DNA of 64,000 nucleotides from CAILZL01 sp963748005 (GCA_963748005.1 CAVVHH010000002.1:1178001-1242000); one strand, 5' to 3'; numbered from the stretch's first letter, positions 15,354 to 24,181 are shown. Program-made: numbers and translations. Notes: generated from the letters alone by a model not told the origin.

Positions 15354-16814
15354 TCATAGTTCGTCGGACCATGCCAGCCCCTCGCGACTGATCAGCGCGC
15401 TGGACGCGGAAGGCCCCCAGCTGCCGGCGGTATAGATCTTCAGGGGTTCTTCGTACTTCAGCCAGCTGGCGCGAATGGGATCGATCCAGCGCCAGGCTGC
15501 ATCCAGTTCATCGCGGCGCATGAACAGGGTGAGATTGCCTTTCACCACGTCCATCATCAGTCGCTCATACGCATCCATGGGCCGCTGTTTCTGCGCATCA
15601 TCAAGATCCAGGCCCAGATTGACCGGCTTGAGGCGAATGCCCTCGCCGGGAGATTTGGCCAGCAAGGTCAGCGTGATGTTTTCATCCGGCTGCAGGCGGA
15701 TCACCAGACGATTGTTGGCGCGATCGGAAATGGGCCGGTCAAAAATGGCATGCGGCACATCTTCGAAAGTAATGACGATTTCGGCCAGCCGATCCTGCAT
15801 GCGCTTGCCGGTGCGCAGATAAAACGGGACACCCGCCCAGCGCCAGGAATCGATCTGCGCCTTGAGCGCGACAAAGGTCTCGGTGGTGCTGTCCGCCGCA
15901 ACTCCGGCTTCGTCGAGATAACCCACCACCGGCTTGCCGGCAATCGCGCCCGCCTTGTACTGGGCGCGCACGGTATTTTCGATGGCGTCACGTCCACTCA
16001 AGGGTCGCAGCGCACGCAGCACTTTCAGTTTTTCGTCGCGCACATCATCGGGTTTGCTGGTCGAAGGCGGCTCCATCGCAATGATGCACAGCAACTGCAG
16101 CAGATGATTCTGCACCATGTCGCGCAGCGCACCGGTCTTGTCGTAGAACGCCGCACGCTGCTCCACGCCCACCTGTTCTGCCACGGTGATCTGCACGTGC
16201 TGAATGCGGCCACGCTGCCACAAAGGCTCGAACAAGGCATTACCGAAACGCAGCGCCATCAGGTTCTGCACGGGTTCCTTGCCCAGGTAGTGATCAATGC
16301 GATAGATCTGCTCTTCGGTGAATGCCGCACCTACCTGCTGATTGATCAGCTGAGCCGACACCAGATCATGGCCCAGCGGCTTCTCCAGCACCACGCGCGA
16401 TCTGGGCGTGACCAGTTCAAACACCTGCAACCGCGTGCAAATGTCGACGAACAGCAGCGGCGAGGTGGACAGGAAGTACACGCGCACCAGCTCAGCACGG
16501 TCCTGTAACCGTTGCTTGAGCACCGCAAAGTCTTCATCAACTCTGGCATCGACCTTCAGGTAGTCGAGCTGCGCCGTAAAACGCTGCCAGGCAACCGCTT
16601 CGAAATCGGCGCCGACGCGATGCCGCACCGGTTCCTCGATACGCGCAATGAACTCCTCGCGGCTGCAATCCATATTGGAAACGCCCAGCACCCGCGATTC
16701 GGCGTCGAATTGTCCTGCCGCATGGCGGCGATACAGCGCCGGCAGCAGCTTGCGCGTGGCCAGATCGCCGGTCGCGCCAAACAAAATGATGTCGAATTTC
16801 TCTGATCCCGCCAT
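15354..16814 (-). CDS. zwf: Glucose-6-phosphate 1-dehydrogenase
   Basis: 486 residues from ATG 16814, which has GGAG six bases upstream; the frame is open to 16850 but lacks a better site. The nucleotide-binding start IILFGATGDLATRKLLPALY, the active-site motif RIDHYLGKEPVQN and the later VPFYLRTGKRM are all intact. It oxidises glucose 6-phosphate with NAD(P)+ to 6-phosphogluconolactone. It is the first gene of zwf-pgl-glk. The 83 bases before it, shared with the end of the ROK kinase gene, should hold its promoter; I found no convincing HexR-type palindrome there. Confidence 0.96.
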   Translation of the reverse strand: MAGSEKFDIILFGATGDLATRKLLPALYRRHAAGQFDAESRVLGVSNMDCSREEFIARIEEPVRHRVGADFEAVAWQRFTAQLDYLKVDARVDEDFAVLKQRLQDRAELVRVYFLSTSPLLFVDICTRLQVFELVTPRSRVVLEKPLGHDLVSAQLINQQVGAAFTEEQIYRIDHYLGKEPVQNLMALRFGNALFEPLWQRGRIQHVQITVAEQVGVEQRAAFYDKTGALRDMVQNHLLQLLCIIAMEPPSTSKPDDVRDEKLKVLRALRPLSGRDAIENTVRAQYKAGAIAGKPVVGYLDEAGVAADSTTETFVALKAQIDSWRWAGVPFYLRTGKRMQDRLAEIVITFEDVPHAIFDRPISDRANNRLVIRLQPDENITLTLLAKSPGEGIRLKPVNLGLDLDDAQKQRPMDAYERLMMDVVKGNLTLFMRRDELDAAWRWIDPIRASWLKYEEPLKIYTAGSWGPSASSALISREGLAWSDEL

Positions 16815-16897
16815 TACCCGCTCCAGGATGACCTTGCAGCCAATAGACAAGCATATTGCATCTGCGTTGCAGACTGTAGTTGCGGGGAGTCATTCAT

Positions 16898-17815
16898 TCA
16901 GGTTGGCGGTTTCGCCAGCGCGGACATCGCCAGTGTTATGGCGCCATTGCGGCCGGAGTGATCGGCCAGACCGGGAGACACGATGTATTGATTCGCCCAG
17001 TCTGCATCCCTGGTATTGGGCAGATACGCGTTCAGTATTTCGTGCACGCTGCGCCGAATATGCGGCAGCAAGGCCGTGTTGTGCATCACACCGCCGCCAA
17101 ACACAATGCGTTCGCTGGACAGCATCAACGCAATGGTTGCGGCCAGCTGACCGAGATAGTTGCCGATGATTTCGTATGCGAGATGCTCGGTAGTCAATTG
17201 ATCCAGTTGAGCACCCCAGCGCGCCACGATAGCCGGACCACTGGCCAAACCTTCCAGGCAATCGCCATGAAATGGACACACTCCCGGGAAATCCATGTCG
17301 CGCGAATCGCGGCGCACGCGGATATGGCCCATCTCAGGATGCAGCATGCCTTGCAAGCTGCGTCCATCAACAACAGCACCGCCACCGATGCCGGTCCCCA
17401 CGGTGACGTAAGTAAGCGACTGGCAATCGCGCCCCGCACCATGAAGAGCTTCCGCCAGCGCAGCTGCATTCACATCGGTATCGATGGCCACCGGACATCC
17501 AAACTGCTCCAGCAGTGGCCCCACCAGATCGGCGCCGCTCCAACCCTGCTTGGGTGTATCGAGAATGCGTCCCCAGCTGGACGATCCGACACGCACATCC
17601 ACCGGACCGAATGCACCGATACCAAAGGCATCAATGGGTCCATGCTGCAGTTGTGCTGCAGCAAAAAAATCGATGGCTGCCGAGAGTGTCGCCTCGGGCG
17701 TGGTGGTCGGGATACGCGTTTCAACCAGCACATCATCGATATCGCGCGCCAGCACACACACGAACTTGGTGCCGCCCGCCTCGATTGCGCCGTACAGCTT
17801 GGTTGTCGTGGCCAT
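16898..17815 (-). CDS. ROK-family fructokinase
   Basis: 305 residues. N-terminal LYGAIEAGGTKFVCVL is the phosphate loop; AIDTDVNAAALAEALHGAG carries the catalytic aspartate, and VTVGTGIGGGAVVDG follows. The zinc site typical of ROK fructokinases is complete: HPEMGHIRV then CPFHGDCLEG. Family members phosphorylate fructose (some also mannose or glucose) with ATP in the cytoplasm. Its place between zwf and edd fits sugar entry into the Entner-Doudoroff route. The start ATG at 17815 has only a weak ribosome site. It diverges from edd across a 257-base region that should hold both promoters. Confidence 0.9.
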   Translation of the reverse strand: MATTTKLYGAIEAGGTKFVCVLARDIDDVLVETRIPTTTPEATLSAAIDFFAAAQLQHGPIDAFGIGAFGPVDVRVGSSSWGRILDTPKQGWSGADLVGPLLEQFGCPVAIDTDVNAAALAEALHGAGRDCQSLTYVTVGTGIGGGAVVDGRSLQGMLHPEMGHIRVRRDSRDMDFPGVCPFHGDCLEGLASGPAIVARWGAQLDQLTTEHLAYEIIGNYLGQLAATIALMLSSERIVFGGGVMHNTALLPHIRRSVHEILNAYLPNTRDADWANQYIVSPGLADHSGRNGAITLAMSALAKPPT

Positions 17816-18072
17816 TTATCGGTTGCGTCCCAGTCTGAGCAAGCCCTGAGCATTGGTTATGTGTCTGGTCGATTTAAGAGCATATCGGAGACCAGCCATG
17901 AATAATGTGCCCCATGATGAAGCCCGTCAATTTACAGTCAGCTTGTCCGGTGATTTGCGGTAGGCAAGCACCCCCGGTAAATCTACAATTACGCATATCG
18001 ATCAAGCAGTTTCTCTCGCACCGCAGCGCCAGGCGCGGCACATGAGTTCTGCCAGCACCATGAGGCCTTGCC

Positions 18073-19902
18073 ATGTCCGCCTATTCGCCGCTCCATCCCC
18101 GTATCATTGAGGTCACCGCTCGCATCGTGGCGCGCAGCAGCGATTCGCGACAGATCTATCTGCAGCACATGTTTGCTGCGCGTGGCTCGGGCCCATCGCG
18201 TGCGCAACTGGCCTGTACCAATCTTGCCCACGGCTTCGCGGCTGCCGATGCGCCGGACAAACCGCAACTGAAATCCGGCCGCTGGCCGAATATTGCGATT
18301 GTTTCGGCCTACAACGACATGCTCTCAGCGCACCGGCCGCTGGAGCGCTATCCCGCACTCATCAAACTCGCCGCACGTGAGGCCGGCGCAGTGGCGCAGT
18401 TTGCCGGCGGCGTACCCGCCATGTGTGATGGCGTGACACAAGGCCAGTCCGGCATGGAATTGTCGCTGTTCAGTCGCGACGTGATTGCCATGGCCACCGC
18501 GATTGCACTGTCGCACAACATGTTCGATGCCAATCTGTGTCTGGGCGTGTGCGACAAGATAGTGCCAGGCCTGTTCATCGGCGCACTGTCATTTGGTCAT
18601 TTGCCAACCATCTTTGTACCGGGCGGCCCCATGCCCTCCGGTCTGCCCAACAAGGAAAAAGCAAAAATTCGTCAGCTGTTCGCCGAAGGCAAGGTGGGTC
18701 GCGATGCCTTGCTGGAATCCGAAGCACAGAGTTATCACAGCGAAGGTACCTGCACTTTTTATGGCACCGCCAACAGCAATCAGATGTTGATGGAAATAAT
18801 GGGCATGCATCTGCCCGGCAGCGCATTCGTGCAACCCAACACACCGTTACGCGATGCGTTGACCAGTGCTGCTGCGAAACGTGTCGCAAAGCTCACTGCA
18901 TTGGGCGACGAATACCTGCCCATGGGCGAGATCATCGATGCGCGCAGCATCGTCAACGCCATTATCGGCCTGCTGGCCACCGGCGGCTCCACCAATCACA
19001 CACTGCATCTGGTGGCGATGGCCAAGGCCGCCGGCGTGCTGATCAACTGGGATGACTTCAGCGATCTGTCTGAAGTGATTCCGCTGCTGACGCGCGTGTA
19101 TCCCAATGGCAGCGCCGACGTGAATCATTTTCATGCCGCCGGTGGCATGGGTTTCCTGATCCGGGAATTGCTGCAGGCAGGTTTGCTGCATGCCGATGTC
19201 AGCACTGTCATGGGTCGCGGCTTGCATCACTACACTCAGGAGCCCTTCCTGAGCGAGCAAGGCCTGACCTGGCGCGATGCGCCGTTGAAAAGCGGTGATG
19301 AAAGCGTACTGCGGCCTGCCGGCAATCCGTTCAGCGCAGATGGTGGCCTGAAGGTGTTACACGGCAATCTGGGTCGTTCGGTCATCAAGACCTCTTCGGT
19401 CGCTGCCGAAAACCGCGTGGTCACGGCACCCGCCATAGTGTTCGACGATCAGGAAGACGTTATAAAAGCTTTCAAGGAAGGCAAGCTGCAGCGCGACTTT
19501 GTTGCCGTGGTGCGTTATCAGGGACCACGCGCCAATGGCATGCCCGAATTGCACCAGCTCACGCCGGCGCTGAGTTCTCTGCAGAGCAAGGGCTTCCGCG
19601 TGGCGCTGGTCACGGATGGCCGCATGTCAGGCGCTTCCGGTAACGTACCTGCCGCCATTCATGTCACGCCGGAATGTTTGAACAACGGTCCGCTGCGTCA
19701 TGTACGCGATGGCGACGTCATTCACCTCGACAGCAATCACGGTATTCTCGAAGCGCGTGTACCTGCTGCGGAGTGGCTGACCAGACATGAAGCGACTCCC
19801 GATCTGACACATAATGCCTGGGGCATGGGCCGCGAATTGTTCGGTGGTTTCCGCGCCATGGCCTGTGACGCTGAAGCCGGCGCCAGCAGTTTCGGTATCT
19901 GA
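18073..19902 (+). CDS. edd: Phosphogluconate dehydratase
   Basis: 609 residues, the usual length of Edd. The IlvD/Edd family shows through IAIVSAYNDMLSAH, the cysteine segments GGVPAMCDGVTQGQSGME and CLGVCDKIVPG, the SEGTCTFYGTANSNQM block with a further cysteine, and VTDGRMSGASGNVPAAIH. These cysteines bind the Fe-S cluster. It converts 6-phosphogluconate to 2-keto-3-deoxy-6-phosphogluconate, the committed Entner-Doudoroff step. GAGGCC lies seven bases before the ATG. eda follows after 52 bases, giving the standard edd-eda pair. A TACAAT hexamer at 17984-17989 could be its -10 box, but no matching -35 is clear. Confidence 0.96.
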   Translation: MSAYSPLHPRIIEVTARIVARSSDSRQIYLQHMFAARGSGPSRAQLACTNLAHGFAAADAPDKPQLKSGRWPNIAIVSAYNDMLSAHRPLERYPALIKLAAREAGAVAQFAGGVPAMCDGVTQGQSGMELSLFSRDVIAMATAIALSHNMFDANLCLGVCDKIVPGLFIGALSFGHLPTIFVPGGPMPSGLPNKEKAKIRQLFAEGKVGRDALLESEAQSYHSEGTCTFYGTANSNQMLMEIMGMHLPGSAFVQPNTPLRDALTSAAAKRVAKLTALGDEYLPMGEIIDARSIVNAIIGLLATGGSTNHTLHLVAMAKAAGVLINWDDFSDLSEVIPLLTRVYPNGSADVNHFHAAGGMGFLIRELLQAGLLHADVSTVMGRGLHHYTQEPFLSEQGLTWRDAPLKSGDESVLRPAGNPFSADGGLKVLHGNLGRSVIKTSSVAAENRVVTAPAIVFDDQEDVIKAFKEGKLQRDFVAVVRYQGPRANGMPELHQLTPALSSLQSKGFRVALVTDGRMSGASGNVPAAIHVTPECLNNGPLRHVRDGDVIHLDSNHGILEARVPAAEWLTRHEATPDLTHNAWGMGRELFGGFRAMACDAEAGASSFGI

Positions 19903-19954
19903 GCGTTCTTTTTCGTCGTCACCTCATTCACTTCAACTCACAGAAGCTCCAGCC

Positions 19955-20590
19955 ATGAATATTCGCGACATCATGAAAGTTGCCCCGGTCATACCGGTAT
20001 TGATCATCGAAAAGCTGGAGCATGCCGCACCACTGGCACAAGCACTGTGTGCAGGTGGATTGAAAGTGCTGGAAGTGACGTTGCGTACACCGGTGGCGCT
20101 GGCCGCCATTGAAGCCATGCGCAAGGCAGCGCCGGATGGCATCGTGGGTGTGGGCACGCTCACACGGCCTGAAGATTTTCAATCCGCCGAACGCGCCGGC
20201 GCCTTGTTCGGCGTATCGCCCGGTCTTACTCCGGAACTTGCTCATGCCTCGCGCACCGTAAACTTTCCCCTGCTGCCGGGCGTCATGACACCTGCTGAAG
20301 TCATCGCTGCACGACTGCAAGGTTTCAACTCGCTGAAGTTGTTTCCTGCCATGCAGGCCGGCGGCATCGGCATGCTCAAGGCCATGGCCTCGCCGTTCAG
20401 TGATGTGGTGTTCTGCCCAACCGGCGGCATCACCCGCGAATCAGCGCCGGACTTTCTGGCCTTGTCCAATGTGGCCTGCGTGGGTGGCTCATGGGTAGCA
20501 CCCGCCAAACTGATGGAAGCAGGCGACTGGCAAGGCATTGAGAAACTGGCGCGCGAAGCAGCCAGCCTGCCGCGAGCACTGCGCATTTAA
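19955..20590 (+). CDS. eda: KDPG aldolase
   Basis: 211 residues from ATG 19955; the frame extends upstream into edd but this start matches family length. Conserved LEVTLRT (catalytic glutamate), GVGTL, SPGLTPEL and FNSLKLFPAMQAGG, whose lysine forms the Schiff base, are present, as is the FCPTGGI phosphate loop. It splits 2-keto-3-deoxy-6-phosphogluconate to pyruvate and glyceraldehyde 3-phosphate. It is co-directional with edd and followed by a strong hairpin, so edd-eda is probably a two-gene operon. Confidence 0.96.
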   Translation: MNIRDIMKVAPVIPVLIIEKLEHAAPLAQALCAGGLKVLEVTLRTPVALAAIEAMRKAAPDGIVGVGTLTRPEDFQSAERAGALFGVSPGLTPELAHASRTVNFPLLPGVMTPAEVIAARLQGFNSLKLFPAMQAGGIGMLKAMASPFSDVVFCPTGGITRESAPDFLALSNVACVGGSWVAPAKLMEAGDWQGIEKLAREAASLPRALRI

Positions 20591-20631
20591 CATTACGCCT
20601 GATTGATCTGATGGGTGACCGGCCAATAAGC

Positions 20632-20657
20632 CGAAGTGTGCAGCAGCACACACTTCG
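20632..20657 (+). terminator. Hairpin downstream of eda
   Basis: CGAAGTGTG (20632-20640), an 8-base loop, and CACACTTCG (20649-20657) make a perfect 9-base-pair stem 41 bases after the eda stop. No T run follows directly, so it may be an mRNA 3' end stabiliser or a Rho-assisted terminator. Confidence 0.5.
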
Positions 20658-20693
20658 CGCCCGTCTGAAAAATTCCTGAAGTGCGCGTCAACC

Positions 20694-20708
20694 GGCCCGG
20701 TCCGGGCC
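20694..20708. promoter_or_regulatory. GC-rich palindrome upstream of the repeat-protein gene
   Basis: GGCCCGG (20694-20700), T, CCGGGCC (20702-20708) is a 7-base inverted repeat with a one-base centre, too tight to fold as RNA, which suggests a protein-binding site. It lies 60 bases before the start of the repeat-protein gene, next to a GATAAT hexamer at 20727-20732 that could be a -10 box. Confidence 0.3.
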
Positions 20709-20767
20709 CGTTGTTACAGTCATCCGGATAATAAACCGACTGACAACATACCCTGGAGATCTGAGCA

Positions 20768-21694
20768 ATGAATATCCTGCGTCAACATATCCGCAGTTTG
20801 TTAACGGTGACCGCCGTAGCCGCGCCCCTGGTCATGGGTTTGATGAGCCACGATGCCGCTGCCGGCGAACGCGCCGTACAACGCACCAACGCTGCCGGCA
20901 AAACCGTCAACCGCAATACCATGCGCAAGATGGACAGCGGCACATACACCGCCAACAGCACACGCACTGGCGCCAACGGCGCAGTGAGCACACGCAGCAG
21001 TACTGGCGTACTGGACAAGGAGGCCGGCACCTGGACACGCAGCGCCACCAGCATTGGCCCCAATGGTAACAGCAGTGCCTTCAATGCCAACGTCGCCAGA
21101 ACCGACAATGGTTATGTACGTGACGCATCGCGCACTGGCCCTGACGGCAAGACCGCCAACACCCACACGGAAATGGTACGTACGGACAATGGTCGCTCTA
21201 TCGACTCCACGTTCACAGGTCCGAACGGCAAGACCGGCACACGCGCTACTGATGTCGTGCGCACTGATACCGGCAGCGAACGCAGCACCGTATTGACGGG
21301 GCCCAATGGCCAGAGCGCCACCGCAAACACTGTGGTAACACGCACCGAAACCGGCACCCGCAGCAGCACCGTGGTCACCGGCCCCAACGGCCAGACCGTC
21401 AGCCGTGCAGGCGCAACGAGTTATGACGCCGATGCAAAAACGTTGACGCGCTCAGCCACCACCACAGGCCCTGAGGGCAACACGACCACCTTGAACAGCA
21501 CAACCACACGTACCGATGATGGCTATGTACGCGATGCCACACGCACTGGCCCGAATGGCAACACGGTTACGACCAATGTCGTCGGCAGCTATGATCCCGA
21601 TACCCTGACTGCTACGCGCAACACCAACGTTACGGGTCCGCAAGGTCAGACCAGCAGCACTGTGACTACCCGGGCATTTATCCCCGTGCCCTAA
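20768..21694 (+). CDS. Secreted repeat protein with TGPNG units of 27 or 29 residues
   Basis: 308 residues; GGAGA lies upstream of the ATG. Signal peptide about residues 1-32 (hydrophobic LLTVTAVAAPLVMGL, then AAAG). From residue 40 to the end the chain is a regular tandem repeat: units begin at residues 40, 67, 96, 123, 150, 177, 204, 233, 260 and 289, each led by TG(A/P)xG or a variant, with spacing of exactly 27 or 29. The 27-residue type centres on RTDxGxxR; the 29-residue type on a stretch like SYDADAKTLTRS. No cysteine; very rich in T, N, G and R. This resembles a beta-rich surface or matrix protein, loosely like YD repeats, but I know no named family. The next gene is an outer-membrane barrel. 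Confidence 0.85.
   Translation: MNILRQHIRSLLTVTAVAAPLVMGLMSHDAAAGERAVQRTNAAGKTVNRNTMRKMDSGTYTANSTRTGANGAVSTRSSTGVLDKEAGTWTRSATSIGPNGNSSAFNANVARTDNGYVRDASRTGPDGKTANTHTEMVRTDNGRSIDSTFTGPNGKTGTRATDVVRTDTGSERSTVLTGPNGQSATANTVVTRTETGTRSSTVVTGPNGQTVSRAGATSYDADAKTLTRSATTTGPEGNTTTLNSTTTRTDDGYVRDATRTGPNGNTVTTNVVGSYDPDTLTATRNTNVTGPQGQTSSTVTTRAFIPVP
20885..21691 (+). repeat. Tandem coding repeat, nine full units plus one partial
   Basis: DNA equivalent of the protein repeat above: unit lengths are 81 bases (27 codons) or 87 bases (29 codons), in the order 81, 87, 81, 81, 81, 81, 87, 81, 87, then a partial unit. The units are degenerate at DNA level, so the repeat is old and kept by protein structure rather than by recent duplication. 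Confidence 0.8.
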
Positions 21695-21712
21695 TGCAGC
21701 ACAGGGTCACTC

Positions 21713-21740
21713 ACCTCCTCGCTTGCCGAGGAGGTTTTTT
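21713..21740 (+). terminator. Rho-independent terminator after the repeat-protein gene
   Basis: ACCTCCTCG (21713-21721), loop CTTGC, CGAGGAGGT (21727-21735) is a perfect 9-base-pair stem followed by a run of six T (21735-21740). This is the clearest intrinsic terminator in the window. Its 3' arm contains GAGGAGG, the only Shine-Dalgarno-like sequence upstream of the next gene. Confidence 0.88.
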
Positions 21741-21746
21741 CTTGTC

Positions 21747-22721
21747 ATGCGTACACCCATAATCATGAACGCAAATCGATCGCGATCCGGATTGATCAGC
21801 AACCGCAATGTCATTGTGCTGGCATTGCTGGGCATGGCGTCAGTAACACATGCGGCCGAGAACGACAGCCATGTATCCGCCATGCGCTATGTCGCGCTTG
21901 ATACTCAGGTGGACAATGCGGAGTTTTCGCATTTCTCCGGCACCGGCAGCTTCACTCTGGGCAAATATGTGTGGCTGCAGGGCACCCTGGGACGGATAAC
22001 CGACAACAGCGACGCCACGCTGGGCGATCTGCAGCAATATGGCTTGGGCGCGGGATTTCGCACTGAACACCTGCAGGCGACCCTGAACTTCAGTGACTAC
22101 CAGGGCGACGCCAGCTATGAACAACGCGATCTTCTGGCTTCGCTGGACTGGCTGGGAGCGCGTTATACCGTCGGACTGGATATATTTCGTCGCAGCACCC
22201 ACAGCACAGCCAACACCATACGCGACTTTCCTGCCTTGAATCTCACCAATGTCACCCTGTATGTCGATGAAGAACTGACTGGTAATGGCATCGGCCTGCA
22301 CGCCGACTTTTATCTCACCGACGATCTCGATCTGTCACTGGGCGGCATGAGCTACGACTACGACAGCGACTACACGCTCACCGCTTCCAGCAATCCACTG
22401 CTGATCCGGCGTTTGCTGGCCAAGTATCCGACCATTTCCGAACTCATCTATCAGAATATTTCCGGCGTTACGCGTTCGCTGGCGCTGTTCGAGAGCAGTT
22501 ACAACATCGGCCTCAGCTACCAGTTCAGCTCGATGGCGCTGACGGGCCAGTACCTGCACGATGAGGCGCTGGCCTCTGAAGAAACGCTCGACACCGCTTC
22601 CTTGAGTGCCACGATGTTGGTTGGCGACAACTGGATGCTGGCGGCGCTGCTCGGCCAATCCCGCAGCGCTAGCGCCGACGGCGTCACTTTCGGCGGCTTG
22701 TCCATCAGCTACAACTGGTAA
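21747..22721 (+). CDS. Putative outer-membrane beta-barrel protein
   Basis: 324 residues from ATG 21747; a second ATG at 21765 is possible. A signal peptide is seen (NVIVLALLGMASVTHA, cleavage before AEND). The mature part has alternating polar and aromatic strands (FTLGKYVWLQGTLGRI, LQATLNFSDYQGD, YNIGLSYQFSSMALTGQYL) and ends YNW, an aromatic C-terminal residue expected for a BAM-dependent barrel. About 14 strands would fit the length. I cannot assign a substrate. It follows the secreted repeat protein by 52 bases, with a terminator in between, so the link may be read-through, translational or only positional. Confidence 0.75.
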   Translation: MRTPIIMNANRSRSGLISNRNVIVLALLGMASVTHAAENDSHVSAMRYVALDTQVDNAEFSHFSGTGSFTLGKYVWLQGTLGRITDNSDATLGDLQQYGLGAGFRTEHLQATLNFSDYQGDASYEQRDLLASLDWLGARYTVGLDIFRRSTHSTANTIRDFPALNLTNVTLYVDEELTGNGIGLHADFYLTDDLDLSLGGMSYDYDSDYTLTASSNPLLIRRLLAKYPTISELIYQNISGVTRSLALFESSYNIGLSYQFSSMALTGQYLHDEALASEETLDTASLSATMLVGDNWMLAALLGQSRSASADGVTFGGLSISYNW

Positions 22722-22801
22722 TCGGCCATCCGGCGGGTGATTCGTGCGGCGTACCTGCGTAAACTAGCGGCCTTTTCCTTTCCTGCGGATGAGGTCGAGT
22801 C

Positions 22802-23362
22802 ATGAGCCTGTCATTGCGTGAGCAATTGCTGCAAGCCGGACTGGTGAGTTCCAAACAGGCCAAGCAGGCCGAACAGAAGCAGCACCAGCAAACCCGGCAG
22901 CAGCAAAAAACCCAGCCGCGTTCACAACCTGCCGCACCGACTCCACAACAACTGGCGCAGCAAAAGGCCCATGCTGAAAAAGTAGCGCGTGATCAGGAAC
23001 TGAACCGGCAACGTCAGGAACAACGCGAACGTCAGGCACGGCTGGCCGAGATCCGCCAGCTCGTAGAGCAGAACCGCATCCCGCGCATCGAAAGCGACGA
23101 CTATTTCAATTTTGTGCACAAGAACAAGGTTCACCGCATCGCCGTCGATGCTGCGTTGCGTGAGCGCATTACCAATGGTCAGGTGATCATCGTGCGCTAT
23201 GGCAAGTTCTACGCACCGGTGCTGCCGGACATCGCCGCACGCGTACGTGAGCGTGATGCTGAATCGGTGGTGGACCTGAATGCGCAGCTCACTACTTCAA
23301 GCGAGCCTGCAGAAGACGATCCATACAAGGACTTTGTTGTGCCCGACGATTTGAAATGGTGA
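22802..23362 (+). CDS. DUF2058 (YaiL-type) protein
   Basis: 186 residues; GAGGTCGAGTC precedes the ATG. The family start SLREQLLQAGLVSSKQAKQA is followed by a long Gln-rich, charged helix (residues about 25-85: HQQTRQQQKTQPR, RQRQEQRERQARL), then a compact domain with FNFVHKNKVHRI and NGQVIIVRYG. DUF2058 proteins are described as nucleoprotein- or polynucleotide-associated; no enzymatic activity is established. It is cytoplasmic. The gene is monocistronic or co-transcribed with the pseudouridine synthase 78 bases downstream, which would fit an RNA-related role. Confidence 0.85.
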   Translation: MSLSLREQLLQAGLVSSKQAKQAEQKQHQQTRQQQKTQPRSQPAAPTPQQLAQQKAHAEKVARDQELNRQRQEQRERQARLAEIRQLVEQNRIPRIESDDYFNFVHKNKVHRIAVDAALRERITNGQVIIVRYGKFYAPVLPDIAARVRERDAESVVDLNAQLTTSSEPAEDDPYKDFVVPDDLKW

Positions 23363-23440
23363 TGGCTGTTGCGTGACTGGTAATGGCTTGCGATTCATTA
23401 CTTAACGCGCCACCACTCTTACATCAGCACCATCGCCAGC

Positions 23441-24175
23441 ATGACGGCAGCACCCAAACACGGTCTGGCACGTGTCCTTTCCAAGCTGGGCTTCTGCTCA
23501 CGCGCACAGGCGGCAGCAATGATCGTCGCTGGCCGTGTCAGTGTGAATGGCAAACAGCAGCGCAATCCAGAACATCCCACCAGCATGGCCCGCGATCACA
23601 TCACTGTTGATGAACGGCCGGTACAGACAGCACAACGTGTCTACGTTGCCCTCAACAAGCCGCGCGGACTGATTGTCAGCACCGCTGACGAACGCGGTCG
23701 CGACACTATTTATTCATTGCTGCGATCTGCACAACTGCCGTGGCTTGCGCCGGCAGGCCGGCTCGACAAGGCCAGCGAAGGTCTGTTGCTGCTCAGCAAT
23801 GATCCGGAATGGGCCGCAGGCATTACCGAGCCCGATGGCCGGCTGCTCAAGACCTATCACGTGCAGGTATCCGGAATCCCGGATCGGGCCATGCTCGATA
23901 CCATGCTCAGCGGCATTGACGATGCCGGTGAGCACCTCAGTGCAGTCAGCGTGCAGTGTTTGCGTACCGGTGCAAAGAACGCCTGGCTTGAAGTCATTCT
24001 GGACGAAGGCCGCAACCGTCACATTCGTCGATTGCTGCACGCACTAAATCATGAAGTGCTGCGCCTGGTGCGTGTCGCGATCGGACCTGTTGAGTTGGGC
24101 ACGCTGGCCAAAGGGCAGTGGCGACAGCTGTCAGCGAGTGAAGCAGCTCAAATCTCTACACGGCCATCTCGTTAG
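23441..24175 (+). CDS. RsuA/RluB/RluE-family pseudouridine synthase
   Basis: 244 residues. An N-terminal S4 RNA-binding domain (GLARVLSKLGFCSRAQAAAMI-type start, residues about 8-55) is followed by the catalytic domain. The active-site aspartate sits in GRLDKASEGLLLLSND (residues about 106-121), with ALNKPRGLIVS before it and EGRNRHIRRLLHAL near the end. The enzyme isomerises a specific uridine to pseudouridine in ribosomal RNA. Which site is modified cannot be told from motifs alone. It is convergent with the DUF4010 gene, with only six bases between the stops. Confidence 0.9.
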   Translation: MTAAPKHGLARVLSKLGFCSRAQAAAMIVAGRVSVNGKQQRNPEHPTSMARDHITVDERPVQTAQRVYVALNKPRGLIVSTADERGRDTIYSLLRSAQLPWLAPAGRLDKASEGLLLLSNDPEWAAGITEPDGRLLKTYHVQVSGIPDRAMLDTMLSGIDDAGEHLSAVSVQCLRTGAKNAWLEVILDEGRNRHIRRLLHALNHEVLRLVRVAIGPVELGTLAKGQWRQLSASEAAQISTRPSR

Positions 24176-24181
24176 GTCCTT

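Noticed and set aside
16880..17905. 341-residue plus-strand open frame
   Set aside because: Antisense to the ROK kinase gene, which has complete motifs; this frame has none.
17816..18072. Search for HexR sites between the fructokinase gene and edd, and before zwf
   Set aside because: Only half-matches such as GTAAATCTACAATTAC were seen; none has the full TGTAAT/ATTACA dyad.
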